Notes: generated by a model not told the origin, from the sequence alone. 64,000 nt of DNA from Romboutsia lituseburensis (GCF_024723825.1 NZ_JANQBQ010000001.1:3162001-3226000); one strand, 5' to 3'; shown: positions 36,639 to 46,846, counted from the stretch's first letter. Numbers and translations are program-made.

Positions 36639-36652
36639 TGAAAACGTTTTTA
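36639..36652 (+). promoter_or_regulatory. cre-like site (CcpA) before the first GH38 gene
   Basis: TGAAAACGTTTTTA matches the catabolite-responsive element consensus WTGNAANCGNWNNCW at all but one position (T for C). It lies 40 bases before the GH38 start. This fits glucose repression of the glycan genes. A LacI-family operator would look similar. Confidence 0.6.
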
Positions 36653-36691
36653 AATATAATCAAACTATAAAATCAGTAGGGGAGGTAAAAC

Positions 36692-39600
36692 ATGAAAGAT
36701 ATGTTTTATACAATCGACAAATTAAGAAATAGAATAAATGAGATTGAAAACTTTAGATATAGAGATGCAATAGAATTAGAGTATTTTAATACTAAAATAA
36801 ATGAAGATAAAGATATAAATCCAGAAATACCAAGTGAATTTGATGGTGTGTTAAGATTAGGGGAAACTTGGAAGGGAAGAGATTTATATATATGGATGAA
36901 AACAGTTGTAAATATACCATCTGATTGGAAAGAGAAAAGTATAGTTGGGATATTTGATTTTGGTGAAACAGGTGCAGGTAATAACTCAGGATTTGAATCG
37001 TTATTTTACTTAGATAATAAGCCGTATCAAGGGGTAGATAGTAATCATAAAGAAGTATTCTTGCCAGAAGGTAGCGCAGGGTGTGACTTAGAATTATTAT
37101 TTAGATTATGGTCAGGGCTTGAAGGTGGAGGCGTACCTAGAGATCAAGAACATAGAATAAATAGGGCGCAGGTTGCATGGTTAGATGAAAAAATGGATGA
37201 TTTATATTATAATGCTATGGTTGTGCTAGAGACAATACAAGAGTTAGATCAATATTCATCTGATAAAGTTCACCTAACAAAAATTTTAAATAATACTTTT
37301 AAACTAGTAGATTGGTCGTATCCAGGCAGTGAAGGCTTCTACATATCAGCACATGAAGCAAGTGATTATTTAAATTCAGAAATTGATAAAATAGATAAAG
37401 ATTCAGTAATAAATGTAACATGTATAGGCCATACACATATAGATGTTGCATGGCTATGGAGATTAAAACATACTAGAGAAAAATGTGCAAGATCATTTTC
37501 AACAGTATTAAGACTTATGGAAAGATATCCAGAGTATATATTCTTACAAACTCAGCCTCAGCTATACGAATATGTAAAAAATGATTACCCAGAGTTATAT
37601 GAAGCTATAAAACAAAAGGTAGCTGATGGAAATTGGGAAGTTGATGGAGGAATGTGGCTAGAAGCGGATTGTAACATACCATCAGGAGAATCTTTAGTAA
37701 GACAAATATTAGTTGGATCAAGATTTATAAAAGAAGAATTTAACAAAGATGTAGAATACTTATGGTTACCAGATGTATTTGGTTATTCATGGGCATTACC
37801 TCAGATTTTAAAGAAATCAGGAATAAACACATTTATGACAACAAAAATAAGTTGGAATCAATATAATAGAATGCCGCACGATACATTTAACTGGAGAGGG
37901 ATAGATGGTTCAGAGGTACTAACTCACTTTATAACAACTCCAGAGCCATGGAGTCAACCAGGTTCTTGGTTCTATACATACAATGGAAGACTTACGCCAA
38001 AATCAGTAAAGGGTGTATGGGATGCATATACGGATAAAAATATAACTAGTGATTTATTAGTATCATATGGATTTGGAGATGGCGGCGGTGGAGTAAACCG
38101 TGAGATGTTAGAATACAGAAGAAGATTAGACAAGATGCCAGGACTTCCAAATGTTAAAACAGGAAAAGCAGCAGATTACTTCAAGTGTCTAAGAGAAAAA
38201 GTAGAAAATACAAATGAATATGTACACACATGGGATGGAGAATTATACCTAGAATATCATAGAGGAACATATACAAGTCAAGCATATACTAAGATGATGA
38301 ATAGAAGGCTTGAATTATTATATAGAGAAACAGAATGGCTAGGAACTATGAATTCATTAAATATAGGAGATTGGAATTCATATCCTCAAGCTGATTTAAC
38401 TAAAGGATGGAAAACTATACTGAGACATCAATTCCACGATATAATACCAGGGTCTTCTATAACGGAAGTTTATGAAGATACTAAGGTAGAATATAAAGAA
38501 GCAGAAAAATTAGCATTAGATACTCAAGATAATTTCAAGTCTTCTTTAATAAAGGAAGATGAAAATTCTTGGACAGTAATAAATAACGCTAACTGGAATA
38601 GATGTGAAATTGTAGAAATAGAAACTGAATTAGAAGGAAACTTCTATGATAACGAAGGAAATAAATTAGAATCTCAAAGAAAAAATGGAAATTATGCTGT
38701 TAAAGTTAACAATATAGAAGGAACAGGATTTAAAACAATAAAATTAAAAGTTGAAGATATTCAAGAAGATAATAATTCATTTGAATATAGTGAGAATAAG
38801 ATAGATACTCCATACTATAAAATAAAGTGGAATGAATTTGGTCAATTAACATCTATATTTGATAAAGAAAATAATAGAGAAGTTTTAGCTAAAGGACAAA
38901 GAGGAAATGTTCTTCAAATGTTTGAAGATAAGCCAATGGCACATGAGGCTTGGGATATAGATATATACTACCAAGAAAAAATGAGAGAAGTTACTGATTT
39001 ACAAAGTATAGAACTTATAGAAATTGGAAATTTGAAAGCTGTAGTAAGATTTAATTATAAGTATATGAACACTACAATAAGTCAAGATATGGTAACTTAT
39101 GTAAATGATAGAAGAATAGACTTCATAACAAATGTTGATTGGAGAGAACAAAAGCAATTATTAAAAGTTGCGTTTCCAGTTGATATAAGAAGTACAATGG
39201 CAACATATGATGTTCAATTTGGTAATGTAAAAAGACCTACGCATTGGAACACTAGTTGGGAAATGGCTAAATTTGAGACTGTTGCTCAGCAGTGGGTAGA
39301 CCTATCACAAAGAGATTATGGGGTAAGTTTATTAAATGATTCTAAATATGGACATGACATAAAAGATAATGTAATAAGACTTACATTATTAAAATCAGCA
39401 ACTCATCCAGATCCAGTGCAAGACCAAGGAGAGCAAAACTTTACTTATTCATTACTTCCTCATGCAGGGGACTTTATAGAAGCAGACACAGTTAAAGCAG
39501 CATATGAACTTAATCAACCACTAAGAGCTATAGAAGGTACATTTAAAGAAAATATACCTACTAAAATGTTTGATTTTAATAATGCGTATGTGTTAGTTGA

Positions 39601-39820
39601 TGCTATAAAGAAAGCAGAAGATGAAAATATGGTAGTAGTTCGTTTCCATGAGTATGCAGGAAGCAGACAAGAAGTTAAGATAAACAGTGATTACAATATA
39701 ATTGGATGGATGGAAACTAATTTAATGGAAAAACCAATAGAAGGGTTAAGAAATGAAAAAGAAATAAGCTTAACAGTTAATCCATATGAAATAAAAACTA
39801 TAATGATAAAAATGGCATAG
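36692..39820 (+). CDS. GH38 alpha-mannosidase (long form)
   Basis: A predicted cytoplasmic retaining alpha-mannosidase that trims imported high-mannose glycans. The 1042-residue protein starts at ATG 36692 behind GGGGAGG and has no signal peptide. An N-terminal domain (about 1-235) precedes the GH38 catalytic domain with the metal motif HTHIDVAWLWRLKH (H247, D251) and the nucleophile in WLPDVFGYSWALPQ (D361). The middle helical domain has RHQFHDIIPGSS, with the third metal-ligand histidine region, and beta domains follow to the end. The build matches Ams1-type mannosidases. The second GH38 gene follows after a small hairpin. Confidence 0.95.
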   Translation: MKDMFYTIDKLRNRINEIENFRYRDAIELEYFNTKINEDKDINPEIPSEFDGVLRLGETWKGRDLYIWMKTVVNIPSDWKEKSIVGIFDFGETGAGNNSGFESLFYLDNKPYQGVDSNHKEVFLPEGSAGCDLELLFRLWSGLEGGGVPRDQEHRINRAQVAWLDEKMDDLYYNAMVVLETIQELDQYSSDKVHLTKILNNTFKLVDWSYPGSEGFYISAHEASDYLNSEIDKIDKDSVINVTCIGHTHIDVAWLWRLKHTREKCARSFSTVLRLMERYPEYIFLQTQPQLYEYVKNDYPELYEAIKQKVADGNWEVDGGMWLEADCNIPSGESLVRQILVGSRFIKEEFNKDVEYLWLPDVFGYSWALPQILKKSGINTFMTTKISWNQYNRMPHDTFNWRGIDGSEVLTHFITTPEPWSQPGSWFYTYNGRLTPKSVKGVWDAYTDKNITSDLLVSYGFGDGGGGVNREMLEYRRRLDKMPGLPNVKTGKAADYFKCLREKVENTNEYVHTWDGELYLEYHRGTYTSQAYTKMMNRRLELLYRETEWLGTMNSLNIGDWNSYPQADLTKGWKTILRHQFHDIIPGSSITEVYEDTKVEYKEAEKLALDTQDNFKSSLIKEDENSWTVINNANWNRCEIVEIETELEGNFYDNEGNKLESQRKNGNYAVKVNNIEGTGFKTIKLKVEDIQEDNNSFEYSENKIDTPYYKIKWNEFGQLTSIFDKENNREVLAKGQRGNVLQMFEDKPMAHEAWDIDIYYQEKMREVTDLQSIELIEIGNLKAVVRFNYKYMNTTISQDMVTYVNDRRIDFITNVDWREQKQLLKVAFPVDIRSTMATYDVQFGNVKRPTHWNTSWEMAKFETVAQQWVDLSQRDYGVSLLNDSKYGHDIKDNVIRLTLLKSATHPDPVQDQGEQNFTYSLLPHAGDFIEADTVKAAYELNQPLRAIEGTFKENIPTKMFDFNNAYVLVDAIKKAEDENMVVVRFHEYAGSRQEVKINSDYNIIGWMETNLMEKPIEGLRNEKEISLTVNPYEIKTIMIKMA

Positions 39821-39854
39821 GTATAATAGCCAAAAGTATATACAAAAAGACACG

Positions 39855-39892
39855 AGGTAACTAGAAAATCTAATTGGATAATTTAGTTACCT
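39855..39892 (+). other. Hairpin between the two GH38 genes
   Basis: AGGTAACTA (39855-39863) pairs with TAGTTACCT (39884-39892). No T-run follows, so it is more likely an mRNA-stability or processing element than a terminator. Confidence 0.5.
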
Positions 39893-39926
39893 TGATTAAT
39901 ATAATATAGATTAGGGGAATAAATTT

Positions 39927-42632
39927 ATGAAAAAGACAGCTCATATAATATCTCATACTCATTGGGATAGAGAATGGTATTTACCTTATGAAACTCATCA
40001 TATGATGTTAATAAAAACTATGGATACATTATTAGATACTTTTGAAAATGATCCTGAATTTAAGTATTATCATTTAGATGGTCAAACTGTTTTACTTGAA
40101 GACTATTTAGAAGTTAGACCAGAAAGAAAAGAATTATTAGAAAAAGTTATAAAAGAAGGTAGATTAAATATAGGTCCATGGTATGTACTACAAGATGAAT
40201 TTTTAACAAGTAGTGAATCAAATGTAAGAAATTTACAATATGGTCATAAGGATGCTAGTAAATACGGAGTTAATGCTTGTAAAATTGGATACTTCCCAGA
40301 TTCATTTGGAAATATGGGACAAGCACCACAAATATTAAAACAAGCAGGAATAGATACTGCAGCATTTGGTAGAGGGGTAAAGCCTACAGGATTTAATAAT
40401 GAAGTTAGCGCAGATGATAAATTTGAATCACCTTATTCAGAGATGTATTGGGAAAGTCCGGATGGTTCTAAAATATTAGGGATATTATTTGCTAACTGGT
40501 ACTGCAATGGGATGGAAGTACCTATAGATGAAAAAGAAGCTAAAGAATATTGGAACAAAAGAATAGATGATGCAGTTAAGTTTGCTTCTTGCGATCAACT
40601 ATTATTTATGAATGGGTGCGACCATCAACCTATACAAACTGATTTATCGCAGGCCATTAAAGCTGCTAATAATATATATCAAGATATAGAATTTATACAT
40701 TCAAACTTTGAACACTATGTAAAAAATCTAAACGAAAAAATGCCAAAAGATTTACAGATTATAAAAGGAGAACTTAGAAGTCAGCAAACAGATGGATGGT
40801 ATACTCTTGTTAACACTGCATCATCAAGAGTTTACTTAAAACAGTGGAATCAATTGTGTCAGACTTTATTTGAAAAAATAGCTGAGCCAATAGCTACAAT
40901 GGCAAGTGATTTTGGATATAAATATCCTCATCATTTATTTGAGTATGGATGGAAATCTCTAATGAAAAATCATCCACATGATAGCATATGCGGATGTAGT
41001 GTTGATGAAGTACATAGGGAAATGGTAGCTAGATTTGATAAAGCTAAAGATGTAGCTAAGTATATAATAAATGAAAGTCTAGAATACATAGCAAATAAAA
41101 TCAATACATTAAAGTTTAAGCAGTTAGGTGAAAATGTATATCCATTTATTATAGTAAATACATCTGGATACAATAGATGTAGTGTTGTAGAAATAGAAAT
41201 AGATATAGCTAGAAAATATTTTAGAGAAGGACATCCAAATTTAATAGCAAAAGAAATGAAGGAAATACAATTGCCTAAGTATAAGGTAGTTGATATAAAT
41301 GGAAATAAAATAGATGCAAAAATAATAGATATGGGAATTAGGTTCGGGTATGATTTACCAGATGATAAATTTAGACAACCGTATTATGCAAGATATGTAA
41401 AATTAGAATTAGAAACTAATTATATCAAATCATTTGGATGGGATACATATGCTTTAGTTGAAGATAAAGAAAATTCTATTTTAGAAAATAAAACATCTTT
41501 AATAAATAATAATATATTAGAAAATGAAAATATAAGAGTTGAGATAAAAGAAAATGGATCAGTAGATCTGATTGACAAATCAACAGGAAAAACTTTTAAA
41601 GATTTATGTATATATGAAAACTCAGGTGATATAGGAAATGAATATATACATATGAAGCCAATAGGAGAAGAACCTATTACTACAAAAGAAATAAAAGCCA
41701 ATATAGAAATAAAAGAAGACTTAGAGTACAAGGCTGTAATTGAAATAACTCATAAATGGAATATACCAAAGAGTGCAAATGAATTACTTCAACAAGAGAT
41801 AGAAGAAGTTTTAGAATTTAAGCATAGAAAGTCTCAGAGAGTAGAAGAAACTCTACAAATGGAAATAAAGACTACTTTAGTACTAGAAAGAAAAGCAAAA
41901 GGATTAAAAATAATATCTGAATTTAATAATATTTGTAAAGATCATAGAATGAGAATGCTATTTTCAACAGATATAAAAAGCAATGTACACTATGCCGACT
42001 CTATATTTGAAGTTGTTAAAAGGAGCAATATTATAGATAAAGCATGGCAAAACCCTAGTAACTGTCATCACCAACATGCTTTTGTAAACATTCATAATGA
42101 TGATTATGGATTGACTATAGCAAATAAAGGATTAAATGAATATGAAATACTAAATGATGATAGAAATACAATAGCTGTAACACTTATTAGGAGTGTATCA
42201 GAATTAGGAGATTGGGGAGTGTTTGAAACTCCAGAAGCGCAATGTTTAGGTAATCATAAAGCAGAAATAGAAGTAATACCTCATGGAAAAAAATTATATG
42301 ATTCTTATAAAGAAGCTCATATATTCCAAATACCAATGATTACAAAGCAAATGTCTATACAAAATGAAGAGTTAGATTCTGAAAACGGTTTACTAGAATT
42401 AGACGGATATGGTATAATGTGTTCAACATTAAAATTAGACGACAAAAAAGGAAATAAAATTTTAAGGGTATATAATGCATCAGATAAACCAACAGAATTA
42501 GATATAAAGATATGTAAATTTAAAGGGGATAAGTACATATCTAATATACTGGAAGAACAAACTCAAAATAATATAGACAATAAAGTGAACTTAAGACAAT
42601 CAGAAATATTAACAATAGGAATTAGAAAGTAA
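39927..42632 (+). CDS. GH38 alpha-mannosidase (MngB-like form)
   Basis: A second, distinct GH38 enzyme of 901 residues, starting at ATG 39927 behind AGGGG. The catalytic domain begins at once: HTHWDREWYLPYE (H10, H12, D14) and nucleophile D125 in GYFPDSFGNMGQAPQ. The mid-domain motif KNHPHDSICGCSVDEVHREM follows. This short-N-terminus layout is that of MngB-type mannosidases, and of the GH38 enzyme in the pneumococcal N-glycan pathway, which removes alpha-1,3-linked mannose. No signal peptide. Having two GH38 types suggests division by linkage (inference). A long-loop terminator-like hairpin follows. Confidence 0.94.
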   Translation: MKKTAHIISHTHWDREWYLPYETHHMMLIKTMDTLLDTFENDPEFKYYHLDGQTVLLEDYLEVRPERKELLEKVIKEGRLNIGPWYVLQDEFLTSSESNVRNLQYGHKDASKYGVNACKIGYFPDSFGNMGQAPQILKQAGIDTAAFGRGVKPTGFNNEVSADDKFESPYSEMYWESPDGSKILGILFANWYCNGMEVPIDEKEAKEYWNKRIDDAVKFASCDQLLFMNGCDHQPIQTDLSQAIKAANNIYQDIEFIHSNFEHYVKNLNEKMPKDLQIIKGELRSQQTDGWYTLVNTASSRVYLKQWNQLCQTLFEKIAEPIATMASDFGYKYPHHLFEYGWKSLMKNHPHDSICGCSVDEVHREMVARFDKAKDVAKYIINESLEYIANKINTLKFKQLGENVYPFIIVNTSGYNRCSVVEIEIDIARKYFREGHPNLIAKEMKEIQLPKYKVVDINGNKIDAKIIDMGIRFGYDLPDDKFRQPYYARYVKLELETNYIKSFGWDTYALVEDKENSILENKTSLINNNILENENIRVEIKENGSVDLIDKSTGKTFKDLCIYENSGDIGNEYIHMKPIGEEPITTKEIKANIEIKEDLEYKAVIEITHKWNIPKSANELLQQEIEEVLEFKHRKSQRVEETLQMEIKTTLVLERKAKGLKIISEFNNICKDHRMRMLFSTDIKSNVHYADSIFEVVKRSNIIDKAWQNPSNCHHQHAFVNIHNDDYGLTIANKGLNEYEILNDDRNTIAVTLIRSVSELGDWGVFETPEAQCLGNHKAEIEVIPHGKKLYDSYKEAHIFQIPMITKQMSIQNEELDSENGLLELDGYGIMCSTLKLDDKKGNKILRVYNASDKPTELDIKICKFKGDKYISNILEEQTQNNIDNKVNLRQSEILTIGIRK

Positions 42633-42660
42633 TTGTAGAAAAATAATATAGATTATATAA

Positions 42661-42726
42661 AGTTCGCTTAAGTATTATTGGATTATTATTAATTAATAGC
42701 TCATTTAATATTTAGCGAACTTTTTT
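42661..42726 (+). terminator. Terminator-like hairpin with long loop after the second GH38 gene
   Basis: AGTTCGCT (42661-42668) pairs with AGCGAACT (42714-42721), followed by TTTTTT. The loop of 45 bases is long for an intrinsic terminator. Confidence 0.55.
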
Positions 42727-42735
42727 ATATACTAA

Positions 42736-42840
42736 GGTATTATAAATTATATGGTTTGTGGATAAGTTATAATACCAACTGCTAGGCTTGAGTAACGGAC
42801 CTGTTTTTTAGGTCGTTGGCGACATGAGCGAAGCGAATTT
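42736..42840 (+). repeat. Structured, GC-richer intergenic element with DnaA-box-like site
   Basis: GGTATTATAA (42736-42745) and TTATAATACC (42767-42776) form a perfect 10-base inverted repeat. Its loop contains TGTGGATAA (42757-42765), the complement of the DnaA box TTATCCACA. Next, GACCT (42798-42802) pairs with AGGTC (42810-42814) around a T-rich loop, extendable with one bulged G. GAGCGAAGCGAATTTTTT ends the element. The base composition from 42777 to 42835 is clearly richer in G+C than the surroundings. It looks like a dispersed repeat or small structured RNA; no other copy is in this window. Confidence 0.45.
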
Positions 42841-42869
42841 TTTATTAAAATATACTTTGAGGTGATTAT

Positions 42870-43478
42870 ATGAAATTAGGGGATGTATTATTAAACTCAT
42901 GTGAGTGGATCTGGAGGTTTATGATTTTAAACTTCTTATGGGTTGTATTTATGATTGGTGGAGGCGTTGTGTTTGGAATAATGCCATCAACTATAGCTAC
43001 ATTTTATATATTGAGAAAATGGGTACAAGGTGAATTTGATTTTAATATTTTAAAAACATTTAAAGATGTATATAAAAAGGAATTTATAAACACAAATAAA
43101 TGTGGATTGGTATTTTTTGCTATATTTGCATTCTTAGCATTTGATTTAAATATTTTATTTAAAATAGAAGCTATGTATTCTACAGTGTTATATATTTTAG
43201 TTATGGCAGTATTATTCTTCGTAAGCATGGCATTTGTATATTTTTTCCCAGCTTATGTACATTTTAAATCAAGTAATAAAGATTATATAAAAAATTCTTT
43301 TGTATTAGCTTTATCAAGTCCTTTTCAAACAATATTAATATTAATCGGGTTTGGATTACTATATTATATGGTACAAAGTAATGGTGGATTATTAATGTTT
43401 TTCTGTATGGTTATACCAGGATATTGGGTAATGCATGTATTATATAAAAGATTTTTACAATTACAAAGAAGTGTGTAA
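42870..43478 (+). CDS. YesL-like DUF624 membrane protein
   Basis: A 202-residue membrane protein of DUF624, with about five helices (residues roughly 15-45, 75-95, 100-125, 150-170, 172-190). ATG 42870 follows TTTGAGGTG. YesL-type proteins are regularly encoded beside YesM/YesN two-component systems and LplB/YtcP/LipO-type oligosaccharide transporters in Firmicutes, exactly the neighbours here. Their molecular role is unknown. The next gene starts 24 bases after it. Confidence 0.85.
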   Translation: MKLGDVLLNSCEWIWRFMILNFLWVVFMIGGGVVFGIMPSTIATFYILRKWVQGEFDFNILKTFKDVYKKEFINTNKCGLVFFAIFAFLAFDLNILFKIEAMYSTVLYILVMAVLFFVSMAFVYFFPAYVHFKSSNKDYIKNSFVLALSSPFQTILILIGFGLLYYMVQSNGGLLMFFCMVIPGYWVMHVLYKRFLQLQRSV

Positions 43479-43501
43479 TTTTTCAATAGGGGAGCGAAGT
43501 T

Positions 43502-45247
43502 TTGATAGAATTATATAGAAAATATATAAAAAATAAAATATTTAATAAAATGCTACTTATATACTCAAGTATAACTATAATAGCTATATTTTTATTAACA
43601 GCAGTGTTTATAAGCTACTATGTGGATAATGAATTACAAAATGAATTAAATATACACTCAGAAGTTATATTTAATATAGAAAAACGGTTTGAAGAACAAG
43701 ATAATATAAGTAATTCTGTTATAAATGGTATAAATACACAACCTAAAATAATTGATGAGATATTAAAACTTACAACATCAACATATGAAGAATATCTTAG
43801 TTATAAGTTAGATAATTTTTCTATTACTAATACTAAGCAGTTAGATTTGAAATATTTGTTAGATACAATGTTATCAAATAGGAATGATGTTTTAGCAGTA
43901 GTTATAAATGATAAAAATAAAGAATATAAAAATGAAATTGTTTTAAATTATGATAAATGGTATGACATAAAAAATGATCCAGAGGCCGTAAAATATATTA
44001 GGAAGATAACTAGACCTATAAAAAATGTAGATACTATGTACACTATAGGATATATAGATATCTATTTTGATTTAAAGCATTTAAATAAAATAGTTGATAA
44101 TTCAAACTTAAAAGGTAATTTAATAATAGTTGATGAAAATAAACATATTATATTTACTTCTAGTAAAGAGTTAGCTCAAAAGGATATAGATAAAGTCAAA
44201 GAATATGGAATGAAAAATTCTAGAAATGAATTTGTACACAGAGAAGAATTTAAGTTAAAATATCCTCTTATCAATATTAAAGAAGATGCACAAACTGGTT
44301 TTAAATACGGAAGTATTATAACTGAAAAAGATTTAGGTACAAGTAAAATGAGCTCTAAAATATTATATATATCGTTAATATGTATAATATTAATACTGTT
44401 CGTAACTTACACCGTAATAAGTGGTTATTCAAATAAGTTGAAAAAGATGATGAAAGGCATAGAAAAGATAAAAGATGGAGATTTGGATACTAGATTCAAT
44501 ATAGAAGATGAAGATGATGAACTAGATATGATTGCTATTAGAATTGATGAGATGAGCGAAAGTTTACAATACAATATAAATAAAAATTATATTGCAGAAG
44601 TTAAACAAAAACAAGCAGAATTAAATGCGTTACAATCTCAAATAAATCCACACTTTTTATACAATACATTAGAAGTAATAAGAATGTGTGCGTTAGCAAG
44701 TAAGAATAGGGAAGTAGCTCAAATGATATATAATCTAGCAAGTATGTTTAGATATTCAACGTACAATAATGGTAGTTTAGTAACTTTAAATGATGAAATA
44801 AAACACTGTAAAATGTATTTAGACTTATGTAGTACAAGATACAAAGGAATGCTAGAATATAAAATTGATATTGATAATTTATATACACAGTGTTTATTAC
44901 CGAAATTTACTCTTCAGCCTATATTAGAAAACAGTATAAATCATGGCCTAAAAAAGGATTCTTATGAAAATGTGATAAAGATTGAATTGACTTGTAATGA
45001 ATCGGATATTGAAATTTTAATAAAAGATAATGGTCATGGCATTAGCAGAGATAAATTAGAATATTTAAGAAAAGATTTAGAAAAGAATTTGCAAAAAACA
45101 AGCTCTATAGGCTTGATGAATATAAATAATCGGTTGAAATTAAAATTTGGGGAAATTTATGGACTTGGCATAGACAGCGAAATAAATGAAGGTACAACAG
45201 TAAAAATAAAAATACCAATATTGAGGGATGAGGTTAAAAATGTATAG
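43502..45247 (+). CDS. YesM-type sensor histidine kinase
   Basis: This 581-residue kinase starts at TTG 43502 behind AGGGGAG. It has a membrane helix (about 17-40), a large extracytoplasmic Cache-like sensor (about 41-285), a second helix (about 288-310), HAMP (about 312-365), and a His_kinase domain with LQSQINPHFLYNTLEV (H384) followed by an ATPase domain with PILENSINHG and GIGLMNINNRL-like SIGLMNINNRLKLKF. It belongs to the class that controls polysaccharide uptake and degradation with an AraC-type regulator. It overlaps the regulator gene by eight bases, showing translational coupling. Confidence 0.93.
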   Translation: MIELYRKYIKNKIFNKMLLIYSSITIIAIFLLTAVFISYYVDNELQNELNIHSEVIFNIEKRFEEQDNISNSVINGINTQPKIIDEILKLTTSTYEEYLSYKLDNFSITNTKQLDLKYLLDTMLSNRNDVLAVVINDKNKEYKNEIVLNYDKWYDIKNDPEAVKYIRKITRPIKNVDTMYTIGYIDIYFDLKHLNKIVDNSNLKGNLIIVDENKHIIFTSSKELAQKDIDKVKEYGMKNSRNEFVHREEFKLKYPLINIKEDAQTGFKYGSIITEKDLGTSKMSSKILYISLICIILILFVTYTVISGYSNKLKKMMKGIEKIKDGDLDTRFNIEDEDDELDMIAIRIDEMSESLQYNINKNYIAEVKQKQAELNALQSQINPHFLYNTLEVIRMCALASKNREVAQMIYNLASMFRYSTYNNGSLVTLNDEIKHCKMYLDLCSTRYKGMLEYKIDIDNLYTQCLLPKFTLQPILENSINHGLKKDSYENVIKIELTCNESDIEILIKDNGHGISRDKLEYLRKDLEKNLQKTSSIGLMNINNRLKLKFGEIYGLGIDSEINEGTTVKIKIPILRDEVKNV

Positions 45248-46724
45248 TGTATATTTATTAGATGATGAACCGTTTATATTAGAAGGGCTTAAGTATATAC
45301 TGCCTTGGGAAGAGTATGGATTTGAAATAGTAGGAAGTTCTAACAATGGCCTTGATGGGTATAATGAAATAATTAATAAAAATATAGATTTAATAATAAC
45401 AGATATAATGATGCCTAAAATGACGGGGTTAGAACTTATTGAAAAATTAAAAAAATCAAGTTATGAATCAAATTTTATAGTACTTAGTGCGTTTCAAGAA
45501 TTTGAATATGCTAAAAAAGCTATAAGTATAGGTGCTGAAAACTATTTGTTAAAACCTATTGATACAGATGAACTGTCTAATAATTTAAAAACTGTATATA
45601 CAAAATTAAAGAAAAAAGAAAAAATAGCTTCAGATGATAAATTAGTTAAGAATAATTTATTATTAAGTATTTTAACAGAAGAATATTCTTTAGATACAGA
45701 AGAAAAATGGAATAGATTAAATCATAACTTTAAAAGCAGTAGCTATGCTGTGGCAATAATTGAATTTAAAAATATATCTAATAATATTTCTAAAATTTTA
45801 AAAAGATGTATAGATAGTAACCAATTTATATATTGTATACAATCGCAGTCGAAAGCTTTATTAATAATAGATGAAGATGACAAATCTCTAATAATAGATA
45901 AGCTTACAGTTTTAAAAAATAAAATTGCAAGTGTTATGGAAGATAGCATATATATAAGTTTGGGAAAATTTGTAAACAACTTAAATGAACTATATGATAG
46001 CTATCAAACTGCAAATAAAATTAGTGAATATAAAATAGTATATCCAAATATATCTTGGATAAAAGAATACAAAGACGAATCTATATATGAAGACAATATA
46101 AATATAGAATTTGAAGAATTAAAGAAAATTTTAATGAATAAAAATTTCTCAAGTACAGCTGAATATATAAAAGATATGTTTATAAATCTAAAAAATGAAA
46201 AAACAAGTCCAAAGCAAATAAAAATAAAAGCTATAGAAATATTTTTAAATGTATATAATTATTTTAATGATACGAAGTTAATAAAAGGATTAAATATATA
46301 TTTAGAAAACGCTATAAATAATAGAACCATAGATGATATAGAATTTGAGCTAATTAGTATGGTTAAATATATGCAATCTAAGTTAGAAAATACTGAAGAG
46401 AGTATAAGCCCTGTAATAATCAAGTTACTTAATCATATAGAAACAAATTACAAAGATGATTTAAACTTAAAAGAAATAAGTGAAAATCTAAATATAAATT
46501 CAATTTATTTAGGTCAATTGTTTCAAAAAGAAACAGGTATATTATTTTCAGATTATATAAATAACTTTAGAATAAACAAAGCAAAAGATTTATTAGTTAA
46601 TACAAGTTTAAAAGCAAGTGAAATAGGGGATTTAGTTGGATATGCTAACAAAAACTATTTTTATAGAAAGTTTAAAAATATAGTTGGAGTTACACCAAGT
46701 GATTGGAGAAAAATAAATTTATAA
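45240..46724 (+). CDS. YesN-type response regulator with AraC DNA-binding domain
   Basis: The partner of the YesM-type kinase. I take ATG 45240 (494 residues, MYSVYLLDDEPF) because GATGAGG at 45227-45233 spaces correctly; an ATG at 45228 is inside that site. The receiver domain has DDE near the start, phospho-acceptor D55 in LIITDIMMPKMTG, and the K of LLKPIDTDEL. A middle linker of about 250 residues precedes a C-terminal AraC helix-turn-helix (about 395-494) with ETGILFSDYINNFRINKAKDLL and VGYANKNYFYRKFKNIVGVTPS. It probably activates the transporter and hydrolase genes downstream. A strong terminator follows. Confidence 0.93.
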   Translation: MYSVYLLDDEPFILEGLKYILPWEEYGFEIVGSSNNGLDGYNEIINKNIDLIITDIMMPKMTGLELIEKLKKSSYESNFIVLSAFQEFEYAKKAISIGAENYLLKPIDTDELSNNLKTVYTKLKKKEKIASDDKLVKNNLLLSILTEEYSLDTEEKWNRLNHNFKSSSYAVAIIEFKNISNNISKILKRCIDSNQFIYCIQSQSKALLIIDEDDKSLIIDKLTVLKNKIASVMEDSIYISLGKFVNNLNELYDSYQTANKISEYKIVYPNISWIKEYKDESIYEDNINIEFEELKKILMNKNFSSTAEYIKDMFINLKNEKTSPKQIKIKAIEIFLNVYNYFNDTKLIKGLNIYLENAINNRTIDDIEFELISMVKYMQSKLENTEESISPVIIKLLNHIETNYKDDLNLKEISENLNINSIYLGQLFQKETGILFSDYINNFRINKAKDLLVNTSLKASEIGDLVGYANKNYFYRKFKNIVGVTPSDWRKINL

Positions 46725-46730
46725 CTAAGT

Positions 46731-46789
46731 AAAATAGATTGTTTTAAAGATTAATTTACATAAATTTTATCTTAAGACAATCTATTTTT
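46731..46789 (+). terminator. Intrinsic terminator after the YesN-type gene
   Basis: A 17-base stem (46731-46747 with 46772-46788, one G-U) ends in TTTTT. It separates the regulatory genes from the transporter operon. Confidence 0.8.
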
Positions 46790-46831
46790 ATGTAAATATC
46801 TTTATACTAAAAAACTATCTGAAAGTTTTCT

Positions 46832-46846
46832 GGAAAACGTATACAT
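46832..46846 (+). promoter_or_regulatory. cre-like site before the transporter operon
   Basis: TGGAAAACGTATACA matches WTGNAANCGNWNNCW except for one base (G for T). It is 94 bases before the first permease gene, consistent with CcpA control of import. Confidence 0.5.

Noticed and set aside
42757-42765. Replication origin
   Set aside because: Only one DnaA-box-like site is present, with no cluster, no AT-rich unwinding region beyond background and no dnaA or dnaN nearby.
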